From NCBI RefSeq assembly GCF_050947875.1, contig NC_134571.1, forward strand, positions 1,255,001-1,319,000: a DNA stretch of 64,000 nt, written 5' to 3'. The translations under genes and the position numbers were made by a program. Under the pieces are notes generated by a model. It saw only the letters and a list, made by a program, of their open reading frames with translations. It made no database searches and was not told the DNA's origin. The DNA comes from Dermacentor variabilis. Taxonomy: Eukaryota; Arthropoda; Arachnida; Ixodida; Ixodidae. This document shows positions 34,237 through 45,600 of this stretch, one piece after another. How positions within the stretch are numbered: the first letter of the stretch is position 1; the number at the start of each line of letters is the position of its first letter.

Positions 34237-36553
34237 GTAAGCATTCAGCTTTTCATTGAGGGCTTTGGGCGGTGCCTCAGTGTGCTATACGATATCTTCG
34301 GCCGTTTGGCTCTAGTTTGGAGGCTGTATGCACGTTGTGGACGTGTCACCTGAAAAATTATAACACTAGTTGCGCATAGCTCATTTTATAACACGAATTA
34401 TCGACCAGCGACATAACTGCATGTCATGTAAACCTATGCCATGTCCATGGTCACATCGCCGTAAGTGTGCGTCACCGAAACCAAGAATTTATGCAGCTCT
34501 GTGGAGTGAATTCGCGGGGCTTGTTCTGCCAACACCTACGCGCAAATGTGGCCCAACCCGCATACCGGTTTCTCGTTCATGTTGACACCGCAGACCTTGG
34601 GTTAGCTTGAGGTTGGCTTCATAGGCGTGTGCCTGACTAAATATTGAACTCGCGCATTCGTGGGGTGTACGTGTACCGTGTTTTGGCTAGAGAAGTCAGT
34701 TCACGATGTAATAAACAGTTGTAATCGTGGACTAAGGAAGCCGAGGGTAATACTGAACTGTGTTGCTTTTTACCTTGCTTTGGGCATTTTCGCCACTTTA
34801 CCACTGGTAGTGCGCCGCACTTGCAGAGTGCCCCACAAGTGTCCGTTTGCGCGTCGGCAGTGCCTTCGTTCATTTGTAGGAAAACGCCCGCGGAAGAGGA
34901 AAAACTCCGCTTCGACCTTTTCGCACTGGCGCGACCGTATCGGCGGCGATAACGCACCACCCTCTCTGCCGCACGTCTCATTAGCTGATGTATATGTACA
35001 TTTCATCTAACAGTCCTTGTTGTGCATGTCGTTGGAGAACTTTGTCTCTTAGATTTGGTGGAGTGCACGCGCGTTGTGATTTCGTTGCACGGTTGAAAAG
35101 CCAAAGTTGGGTCCCGCTTTTCCAGCCATAAATGACCACGCTGGTTGTGATCTCGGCGACACATAATTCTTAATTTTAAATGAACGTAGTTGTTTTGACG
35201 TTGCCTGTCTCCACTATTGACCTCGGCTGCATTTCATGTTCACAAAGACATCCTTTTCTATACAGAATAGCGCTGCAGACTCTCGTGTGTTGTATATTCA
35301 ATCCAGCATTACAGGTCCTGAATTGTCACATAGTGAAGGCACACCCTCTCTCGTGACCATGTTGCACAGCTCTCAGCTGTGTGGCATTGAAATAGCTCTT
35401 TGGAACAAAGGACATAGTAATGTGAACATTACTAAAGACAAGGCACTGTGAATGCACAATGCTACTGGTTAAAAAATTATACACATCCCCTGCTTCATGG
35501 AAATCTGTTTACGTGAAGCCTTCATAAGCCAGCGAGGCAAAATGACAAGTTATGACTAGAAACTCGCTGCAAATTTCAATTATGAACATGATAGCTCTTG
35601 GCACCAGCAGTTACAAGAGTGATTCGATCCCACAGCAAAAAAAAAAAAAAGGTTCTAGGGCAATGTACGATGAGACAGCTCGCACGAACCATCTCGCAGC
35701 CACAACAGCGTTTGTAGGACTACTGCATCACCAGCTCAACCACATGATTGGGGGGGATTTGTACTAGGTCTGTGGTACCTTGTAGCAAACGCTGTGGTGA
35801 GTCCAGGAGTGTGGAATGGAAGTTGGAGCCAAATGAGACTGAAACGTCAAAAGGCTAATTGTGACGAAAGGCCTTTGTGAAAGAGCGGTAGTGGCACCCC
35901 CAGCAACTTCTGAAAGCCATGTGAGCATCTGGGTGTGCAGAAACAATGGTAACAAACACATCATAGTGGCAGCATATGTAACAAAGGAAAGGAAGTCGTC
36001 CCAATTAGAATGGTCTGATGAATGTTTCCTGAGGCCATTAAGGTGTGAATGACATGCTGTAACGACCAAACACGCTGCACATCTGTCACTCTTCTAGAAA
36101 CCTTTCATACATGAGCAGTGTGTCAATTATGACAGCACAATGGTGGCAATGGCGACAACACAAACATACTTCAAGCGGCCATTTAATTGCTACTGCATTT
36201 AAAAAAAAAAGGGTTCGAATGTAGAAGAGAAATGCGGCTTCATGCACATTTATAGAGACAGACACAAATGCAGATACACCTTTGGACATCTTTATCAAAT
36301 TAACTCGAAACATTTTGTGCATATGCACATAAATTCCATTTTTTTTTCTTTTAAACATGCAATCACGGCACAGATTTTAAGAGTGGTTTGTAAGGAAAGT
36401 TAATTTTATTGAGCCACAGGAAACTGGTGTAAGCCGATTCAAACTTGCTTTTTTTTTTTTCACATTACAGAGCTGATACACAACCATAGTGTTTGTACTG
36501 TGGCATTTTGCACCAAAATGTTTGTCCCATAACATGAACTAATGTGTTCACAG
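34237..36553 (+). other. Probable 5' UTR intron of the LIM gene
   Basis: The stretch runs between the candidate donor at 34237 and the acceptor at 36551-36553. It contains a run of A at 35635-35650, a gypsy integrase scrap (35764-36075) and T-rich tracts before the acceptor. Extent is inferred. Confidence 0.3.
35764..36075 (-). pseudogene. Ty3/gypsy integrase scrap
   Basis: A minus frame with CHSHLNGLRKHSSDHSNWDD and FLSFVTYAATMMC resembles the integrase segment that follows the HPQ-NG motif, with a deletion. It is too short and decayed for more. Confidence 0.42.
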
Positions 36554-36674
36554 GCCTCTCATCTAGAATACCGCAACATGCCTGGCATCTGCCCTCGGTG
36601 CAACACGACCGTATACTTCAATGAGGAGAAGATCGCCATCGGCAAGCACTGGCACAACAAGTGCTTCTCCTGTG
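36554..36674 (+). CDS. CSRP-like exon with start codon (LIM1, first zinc module)
   Basis: The acceptor is TGTTCACAG (to 36553) and the donor TCC TGT G|GTAACT. ATG at 36578 lies in context CGCAACATGC and opens [20 protein letters not shown], so bases 36554-36577 are 5' UTR. The 24 bases before the ATG are also open in frame, so a longer N-terminus from an upstream exon cannot be excluded. Family N-termini favour this ATG. Confidence 0.9.
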
Positions 36675-39600
36675 GTAACTTGCTCTATGTGCCATCACAA
36701 TCTGCTACGTGTCGTTCCTTTTTGCTTTGTCTGGTACTGGTTAAGTCTAACAGTCAGTGACTGCTGTTCCACTCGGAAATGCCTTTCACGTGTGTCAAGC
36801 AATGCTGGATTATGCCATATCAACATATCAGCAAATCATCTTTCCTCAATGCGACTTTCATGTGCATACATTTCATTAATCATTGCCACTATATTATTAC
36901 AAATAAATTTTACACAGTTTACGGCAAGTGCTTTTTAATACCTCTTTACAGCCACGTCACATCTAACTTTCGTGATTCATTGCTACATTTTGAGGTAGAA
37001 GAGAACTGGGCAATTCATAAAACAAGAATGCTTTCGCTTATCGTGAAATTTGTGCCTTTGCATAAAATTCATTCCAAGTTTCCCTCTCCTTGGTTCACTC
37101 CACTGCTCAGCCATCTACGAAACAAGAAAAAAAGAATTTACAGAAAAGCAGTATCAAGTGATAAAGCTGAATGCTGGGCAGCTTATCAAAACTGCGTCTC
37201 TGATTACAAGAGTGAACTTGAAGCGGCTAAGCGCAATTATTTTCAAGCACTCTTCCTTTGCTGCTTCGAAATAAACAGCGCAAGTTTTGGGAAGTGGTTA
37301 GCGGTAAACCAAAACAAGATATCCAACTATTTGATGAAACAGGGAATGTCATACCATCTGATATGTGCTGTGTTGCTCTGCATAACCTATTTAAATGTTT
37401 GTTTTCTGATCAGTCCTTTTCATCACCCGTATTTAATAACCCCTTGTTTCGCGCCATGGATCCCATAATCATTGACTGGGTTGGAATAACAAAACTCGTA
37501 GAGAATTTAAAGGTATCTGCACCTGGCCCTGATGAAATAACTGCTCAGTTTTTGAAATGCATTGTAACCCACTCATCTATTATGTTATCTAAACACAAGT
37601 GTTTGTACCTTTTAGAAGTCTGCTACACACAAACACTTCCTTTCTTTTTTAACCTCCGCCTCGCTTGAAACACTCTTCATATTTAAAAAATTGAATGAGG
37701 CTCACTGGGTCGACCATGTTTGCACACATAGCGTCACTGTTTTTGCGATTTCGTCACTGATATCCTTGAGACCGATCTACATAAAGTGTGATTGGCAGCA
37801 GGGACTCTGTTGGCTTCCACGAAACACCTCAATTTGACGCCATAAGAGAGAAACGTGACCACAGCACCAATTGAAAGCCACTGTGAACCTGGATGTCGTA
37901 GCCATCTTTGTTTATTTGGACAGTGTTGCCAGCTCAAGTAGCGAATTATAGAGTTGCCAATAAAGTTGCACCATGCTGAGGAGATGGACAAGAAACAGGC
38001 AGCCAGGTTGGAGCGAGCATTGGCTACCAAACACCAGCGTCGCGCCGGGGAAACTGATGAGGAACAGGCTGCCCGATTGCAGCAAAAGTGGGACAGCAAG
38101 CACTGGCAGACCCAGACTGCCCGCACCATCAAACGGTATGGTTGACCGGGCACCTCATGTGCGGCCAGTTGAGCATCGTGGAACAAGTTTTTGACGTTCC
38201 TGTAGAGGTCTACAAAATCGTTGAGTGTATTCCTCGCAACGTCTAGAATGATGCAGACATCTTTGTCAATTTATGTAAGATGAAAACGTTCAAGTCCATG
38301 CTTGTCTCGGGTACGGTGTGCGTGGAAGACGAACCCCAGGCTCGACTACCCCTTCCGGACATCCCTGTATTGGCTCTACAATGTCACAGTGCCAAAGGGA
38401 GCCGTAGACCGCTGCCTGGAGAAATTATCAGACGCCGAAGAACCTGAAACTGCCCAGGGATTAGACCAGTTGTGCATCGGCAGTCTTGTGCAAGCAAATA
38501 ACCTGCTGGCACTGCAGCAGCAGACGTTGATGTGGGACAAGACATGATACCTCGACATCAGCTTTGATAAAAACAAGGTGGCACAGAGCCTTCTGTACTA
38601 CACACACGCAGAAGAACTGTCATTTCCCCAGATATACTTCGGGCAACCGTGGCACATCTGCCAGGATGTGTGCCCTACAGTCTGATTTCACCAACAGCGA
38701 GGTCTGCTGCATGCACCATCGCGGCGTCGTGCCATGCCACATCTTGTTCATGGTAATGAAGGTACTGCGGTTTCGCATTTGCACGGGGCTTGTCGCCCCC
38801 TTCCGGAACTGCAAGGCTACAGCAAACATCACCAAGAAGCTGCTCGAAGATAAAAGCTTCATCAAGGAATGCATGCAATCAGATTTTGCCTTCTTCTGAG
38901 GAATCCCAAACTCCATCTACTACTGGGTGCAACGGAAGCAAGATGTGTTCTGCCATGATAACTTGGAAAGTGTACCCTCTTCCTGACCCTGAGTATGTCC
39001 AAGCTGCATGACGAGCGCTTCCCGACAGTCATCTAGAGCCTCAAGGAGCCCGTGGAGGAGCATCACCATGCATTCACCAACTTGCACACCTTCTACGAGG
39101 TTTAACATGTGAACAGTGACCCTGTGCTATGTGCCCTCTACTTTGATAAGCTGGTGCGCATCATTATAAAGGTGCTGCAGAGCACAAAGTCCTCCCCCTT
39201 TGGAAAGCACCGAGTTATCGACTACTTCGAGTGAATCGAGGTTCAGCAGAGGGGGAGCGTTCATGCGCACATGCTCATTTGGCTCGGCAAGGCACCCGAA
39301 AAGTCACTCGGCGACAGTATCCCCCATTCAGTCACCCTAGTGGACTCGCTCATGAGCTTCAATACTGATCTCCTCGAGCGGGAGCAGTGCCAAATTCACC
39401 AGCATACTTTCATGTGCTAAAAGTGCAGCAGGACCAAGATGATGTGCCGATTCCACGTATCATGTCGGCCCATGAGAAAGACGTGCATGCTCGCGTCCAC
39501 CCTGAAGCACGATGGTAAAGTGGTCGAGCTTGAGGTGCTGCGCGCAAAGTTTCATGACATGTACCAGCAGCTCGAGGATGTTGACTACAGCTCCTTGAAG

Positions 39601-42600
39601 GACTTCTTGACCCACAACTGAAGACTGCAAAGAAGACTTCTTCAGGGTATTGAAGGTGGGCATCAAACCGGCTGACTGTGTTTCTGAAGCGGGAGGCACA
39701 TCAAAAGTTTGTCAGCACCTTCAACCTCCATTTTACAATCAAACATGGATATTCAGTTCATTGTGGATACATGTTTGTGCACCATGTACGTGGTGGACAA
39801 GATGAACGAGGCACACCGCGGTTTCTCCAACCTGCACAATGCGCCTGCAGACATCTAGAAAAAGAGCACCCCGACCTCAAGCTCCATAGCTGGTTGTGAA
39901 GCTGGGCGTGCATGTGCTAAATGGCGTCGAGATGAGCAGCCGGGAAGCTGCGGGAATCCTCCTCTGCCTCTACATGTTCGAGTGCAGTCACCAGGTCGTC
40001 TTTGTGCAGGCTTGCACCCGGAAGAGTGAGTCCACGTCCACCAGCAGCAAGAGATAGAAGACTCCACGAACGTGTCTAAGCTAAACATTGTGGAAAAGGA
40101 ACTAAACGCGCCTCAGCACCATCATACAGAAACAGGAGACACCCTCGAAGAAATCTGCAGGCAACTTCTCAGTGGCAGGCAGCAGCACGAGCAGCAGCAG
40201 CAGCAGCAAACGGCGGTAGGGTACCAAGAAGTGGTGGATGGCACCGCACTCTGCATAGATAAACTGTGTTGTCTGCGCGAGGGATGACATGACAGTTGGT
40301 GATTACTGTGCTGCCCTGCATCTGACCGACACCAAGCAGCATTCCCTCATTCTAGATATTGAAGCAGCGCACTTAAACCTGACACGTTCATGCACACATG
40401 AAAAAAGACATACACAGGTGCTGGACGGTGACTGTGTATGTCCTTTTTCATGTTTGCGTGAACGTGTCAGGTTTAAGTGCGCAGCTTCAATATCATAGCT
40501 CACCAACTAGCCCATCAGTATCTATTAAAGGGCCCCTGAAACGGTTCGGACAAATTTTGTAGACGCGTAGGGTACAGCTTAAGTAGAACATTCGCACCAC
40601 AATTTAAGTGAAGCGTTACGTGTTAATGAAGCTACAAGCGATTAGAAGTTACCCTCCTCCCCATCCACGCTTTTCCTCCTCAACTCGTTCGCCGAGCGAG
40701 CGTGGCTACGCTCCGCCTTCACTGGTCCTGCGTCACGATGCGACGTCACATCGTCCACTTCCGGTTGTTTTGGAGCCCGCCCCCGCCCGCGCGAGACCTC
40801 TCCGCTAGCTGCTTGGCTGTCGACCCCAAGCGAGAGCTATCGAAGCAGCGTGCGTTGCGAGCATTCTGTCGTAGCGCCGAACGCGTCTGGTATTCCGTTA
40901 ACCACAGGCAAGCTGGTCATTTCGGCAAATCACTGGAGGCATAAACTCAAGCTGATGAAGGAACTTTGGCGTAGACGTACGTGAGCGGCCTGATCGGTCT
41001 ACACGGTCCAGACACTTTTGGTGCAGTGCTTAACCAGCCAAACAAAGCGCTAATATTGCTCTAACCAAGTGTAAAACATTTTAAACATTTATAAAAACAA
41101 CGTGTCGATGATTACACTCCTGCGAAAAATACGCACCAGCAGCAAAGAAGAATACGCTTCGTTGCTGCTACTGCGCATGGTTGCGCTCTATGCCACCAGG
41201 TGGCTGCACCGTGCAGACCATTCACATTTGCCCTTCTGCTCATCTCGGCTCATCCCGTTACGGCACAGTCAAGCGGCCAGACCCTGTCCCCTTGCGCTTA
41301 CGTTGCCCTAATACGGGACTCGCGAAACGCTGTTGCGTTAGTAATCTTCCGGTGTAAAGTGACGGCCACAAACGCGCAAATCCTGGCGCCGATCGGATAG
41401 CGGTAGTCCGATGCGCAGCAGCCAGTTCGCTCGTACGCTGCCTTGCAGAGGGACACGATGTCGCAGCTTAACATATTGCCAGTCGCTACGTTTGCAGTGC
41501 ACAAGGCAACAAAGTCGAATTATAGTGCTCGCGAAAAGACTGAGACCAACTGCGACCGCGGAGCTCTCGTCAAAATGGAGTACGTTGTAACACAAGCAGA
41601 CGACACTTGCTGTGTGCCGGAAGTGCTTAATGTACTGAAAAATTGTTCTTGTGCATTCTCTTTATGCTACTTTCTTTTCATAAAAACAAATTAACTAACA
41701 TTCCAACTATTACGAAGATCATTTGTTTACCATAAAGTTGGAAAAATTATCGATCACGCGCCCTGTTCAGCCAATCGGATAGCTCGCCCCACTGACGTCA
41801 TATGGGTGATTTTGGTCATATGGGTAGGGGCGGCTTAAAATTCCGCCGAGCAGTGCGCTGCGATCGGCAGCGATGTGCATTTTTAAAACCTTATAATAAA
41901 TTACACGCTTTACGCAGAGCACTTAGATGTGTCAATTAATTATCAGAAGGACCTACTCTGACGACTCAGTACGTTTGTAGAAAATCGTCAAAAGCGTTTC
42001 AGGGTCCCTTTAAGCTCATCCTAGAGGTGATTCACTGCTCCATGCTTCATGGAGCCTGTCGGAGTGTTTCTCACGAGCCCGGCTGTGCATACATACACGC
42101 TCACCTTGCTGAAGGACACCTACAACCGGCTGTGCATGACGTCTGGCTCTGCTTTCAGCGCCTGCATAGCCACAGCCACCGCTGAAAAGGCTGCTACTGC
42201 CATCGGGGGCACCACGGTGCACTCGGCACTGAAGATATAGATGAAGAAGGGCGACACAGGCCTCAGTGAGACCTCAACAATGTTGCTGTGCCTTCAAATC
42301 TGTCAAGTCCATCTTTGTCATCGAAGTCAGTATGACGGGTTTGAAGGGGTTGGTGAAGATAGACAATGGCTCTGTCAGATTACACAGCCATTTGGCCAGC
42401 CCTTCAGAAAAATTGCCGTCTATCCGTGCAAGGACCTGTGCTAGTTACAAACCATTCAGGCCACGGAAGTGTACCGTCGCAGCAACCGCCAAGTCCACAA
42501 ACTCAACACCGAGCACCCTTGGAGGAGCCTGCAGGACCACCCTCTCGTCAAGGTAGTGCGCCAGCAATACGCAGTCTTCTCATCATTTCTAACCTGACTG

Positions 42601-45600
42601 AGAGATGGCGCCAAGCTGATGGACGGCGATGCCCGCATGATCTAAAACCAGTTCGTGACCACTAAAAAGGCCATGCATAAGAGCCCCAATTCAGTCGGGT
42701 CGTACTACAGCAACGCCAATGTCAACTTGTACAATGGCCAGTGTCTGAAAAGCATCATACAACATTCTACAGACCACCTAATGATAAGATTGCCAACTGC
42801 AAGAGGCTGGAGGTCCTTCCCCAGGCCTGTGCGAAAATTGCAACTATGAAGGCTAGTGACATGGGGGCGTCTGCCTGCAGGGCTATCACTATGCATGGGC
42901 ATAACCTTACATGATCAAGGCCAGCGTTAATGTCACTGACTGCCCGGTTAACGGCAGTAAGGCTCAAGCTCAAGTATGTCGAGCATGACAATAACGATTC
43001 TACCATGCTACTCTGACTACAGTTCCCATCGCTGGTCATCAGCATTGTGGTGCAGGCCAAGGTGCAGCATGTTTGGCAGAGCAATCCTCGCGTGCACATG
43101 AATTTGGTGCCCATCGGACAATGCCACATTACTACTGCAGTCATTGTCAAACAACATTTCCTGCTGGGGGATGCAGTTTCATTTTGTGCAGGCAAACACA
43201 GTCACGATTCGCTAGCCCCAGGCGACCAAGTACAAGGAGGTCATGTATGAGTACAACTGCAAGCACCCCTTGAAACTCACGTACGTGTTGTTGTCCCAGG
43301 CTACCAATTTCACTTGAAATGCACAGGCTGCACACGATCATGGAGCAGACCCAGGAGTTTGTGGACAAACACAACTTTGAGAAGGATGTGATTCTCGCCT
43401 CCATCAATGTGCAGTCCCTTGATGCACATGTCAGGGACCTCGAAAGAGGCTCGGTCATTTCCGGAACAGGTGTCCTCGTGCTCTCAGAAACATGGAATTA
43501 CAAACTGACAAACCCACATCCATCTGCTGCTTTAAACTCGTCGGGCACAGCAAGCGGCTCAAGTCAAGCCACACTGGTGTCGCCCTTTACAAAAACGTTC
43601 TCATGCACCATTTCACTATTGAATCAGTCACTTTACGTCTGTCGCCTCAAGTCGACGATATGCTAGTGCACAACAGTGTTGGAGACATCTGCATGGGTCA
43701 CATAACGTACAACAGTCAAGACATCACCATTGTCGTCGTCTGTCAGTCCCGGGGCCACCAAGGAGATAATGTCATGCCCATGCACCTAACAGCTTACAGC
43801 AAGACTGCCTTCATACCTTGCTACAACAACGTTCGCGAATGAGACATGTTGTTCGCCATCTGCAATGACTTCAAAATTGACCTCTTAAAGCCCCAAAATG
43901 CATGGTTTCCGGAGTACATGAGAGGCATGTGCCGCCGAGCGGGCCTCCCTCAACAAGGTACCCCTGGCGAGGACCAGTGGTGTGCTTGACCATATCTTTG
44001 TCCACAGAATCGGACAGTTTAGACTTCACACGTATGCATTGTACTTCTCTCTCGATCGCCTTCTGCTCGTCGGCATCGGCAACAAACGAGAAAATGATGC
44101 ACTGCTGTCTACTAGCTCTGCTGAACCGATAAACATTTTGTCCTAAACTGTACAAATGTACTATAGAACATACATACCATGTGAATATTGTTACAGGTGT
44201 GTTGGGAGTACAGAAAGACTGTATTTACAATACATACACGAGCAGAGTCAGTGTAGTTAAATATGGCTGACCAGCAACAACGCGCAGCAGCCAGTGTCTC
44301 GCGATCTTTCTTTTATCCTTCCGTGACAGGACCCCCGGGTGCTGAAGCGCTGTCTCGGCGCATGGTAGGCGAAGAATTGCGAGCGAAATATGGCTTCAGC
44401 TGCAAAATGTGCATGATTTGACCAGCCATTGGACTTGAAGGATGGATCAAACTGTAACGGCAAAATCTCGTAATTTACATCGGTAACTTGATGTAGGACT
44501 TCATAAAGCCCTGTGTAGCGAGAGAGAAGCTTCTGGGAAAGGCTGACCCGATACATGGTGAAAAAAGGAGCACCCAAGCACCTGGGGCGAACTTAACATC
44601 GCAATGGCACCAATCATAACACTCTCTTTGTATACACTGCGAGGCTAATAGACGAGATCGGGCGACTTAACACGCCGTGTGAGTGCTATCGATGACTTCA
44701 CGAGCGTACTCGGTTGCAACACGTGGCACAGAGGGGAAAATGGTGTCAAACGGCAATGTGGGGTCGCGACCATACAAAAGATTAAAGGGTGAATATCCTG
44801 CAGTGTCATGTCGGGACGAGTTATACGCGAATGTGGCGTAGGCCAGCATGGCATACCAGTTGCGATGGTTGTTGGAAACGTACATCGACAGCATCTCTGT
44901 GAGTGTTCGGTTTAGACGTTCCATAAGAGCCATTCGTTTGTGGGTGGTAGGTGGTGGACAGCATGTGCTCGGTGGCACAAGAGCGGAGGAGGTCATCGAC
45001 AACTCGAGACAAGAACAAGCGGCTGCTGTCTGTAACTGTCGAGGTGCACCGTGGTGGAGAATGACATCGTGAGAAAATCGGCGACGTCTGTTCTGCAACT
45101 AGTCGGCAACGCCTTTGTGATCATGTAGCATGTCGTGTAATCAGTAGCGACGGCGATCCACTTATTCCCTCTAGTTGTCGTCGGAAAAGGGCCAAGCAGA
45201 GTAAGACCTATGCGAAAGAAAGGTCAATTACACTTCTCTTTGTGGGCACAGACAGAGGACTTGCTGCTGTAGTAGGCAATGCAGGACCACCTCCAAGGGC
45301 TGCATTTCTTAGTTTTCCCAGGTTGGTCAGGGTGCGAGGTGTTGAGAGTCACGAGTTGCGACAGTATAGGGCGACATGACCAATGCAGCAACAGGTAAAA
45401 CATATTGGCTGGTCGTCCGCAGTTCTCTACTCAGTCGGGTTGCAATAATGCGGAGAGAAGCGTCGGGCTGGAGCGAAAATAGTAGAAGGGCGTTCGTTGG
45501 CTCTGGGGTTGGCGACACCCCAGACAGAACGTAAACCAATGTTTTCAAGCTCCTGGCGAATGATGGCTTGTACGAGGGGAACTGAAAAAGAGGTAGCATT

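Larger units (their letters stand above)
37940..44150 (+). pseudogene. Helitron/Helentron remnant: Rep, Pif1-like helicase and endonuclease parts
   Basis: A broken frame runs from a charged N-terminal stretch ([20 protein letters not shown], 37986) through a Rep region with the HUH motif in [11 protein letters not shown] (about 39252-39284) and [21 protein letters not shown] gap holding a hairpin and a Kolobok-like element follows. Helicase scraps come next ([11 protein letters not shown], about 42305; [19 protein letters not shown], about 42810). The end is [20 protein letters not shown] and [11 protein letters not shown] (43385-43500), like the endonuclease-exonuclease domain of the Helentron branch. 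Many stops and frameshifts make it inactive. The expected termini were not identified. Confidence 0.78.

Noticed and set aside
34637..35010. Overlapping frames on both strands in the GC-richer 34.6-35.0 kb patch, possibly a THAP or ribosomal-like gene
   Set aside because: No conserved motif in correct order, and competing frames on both strands. Treated as 5' flank or intron.
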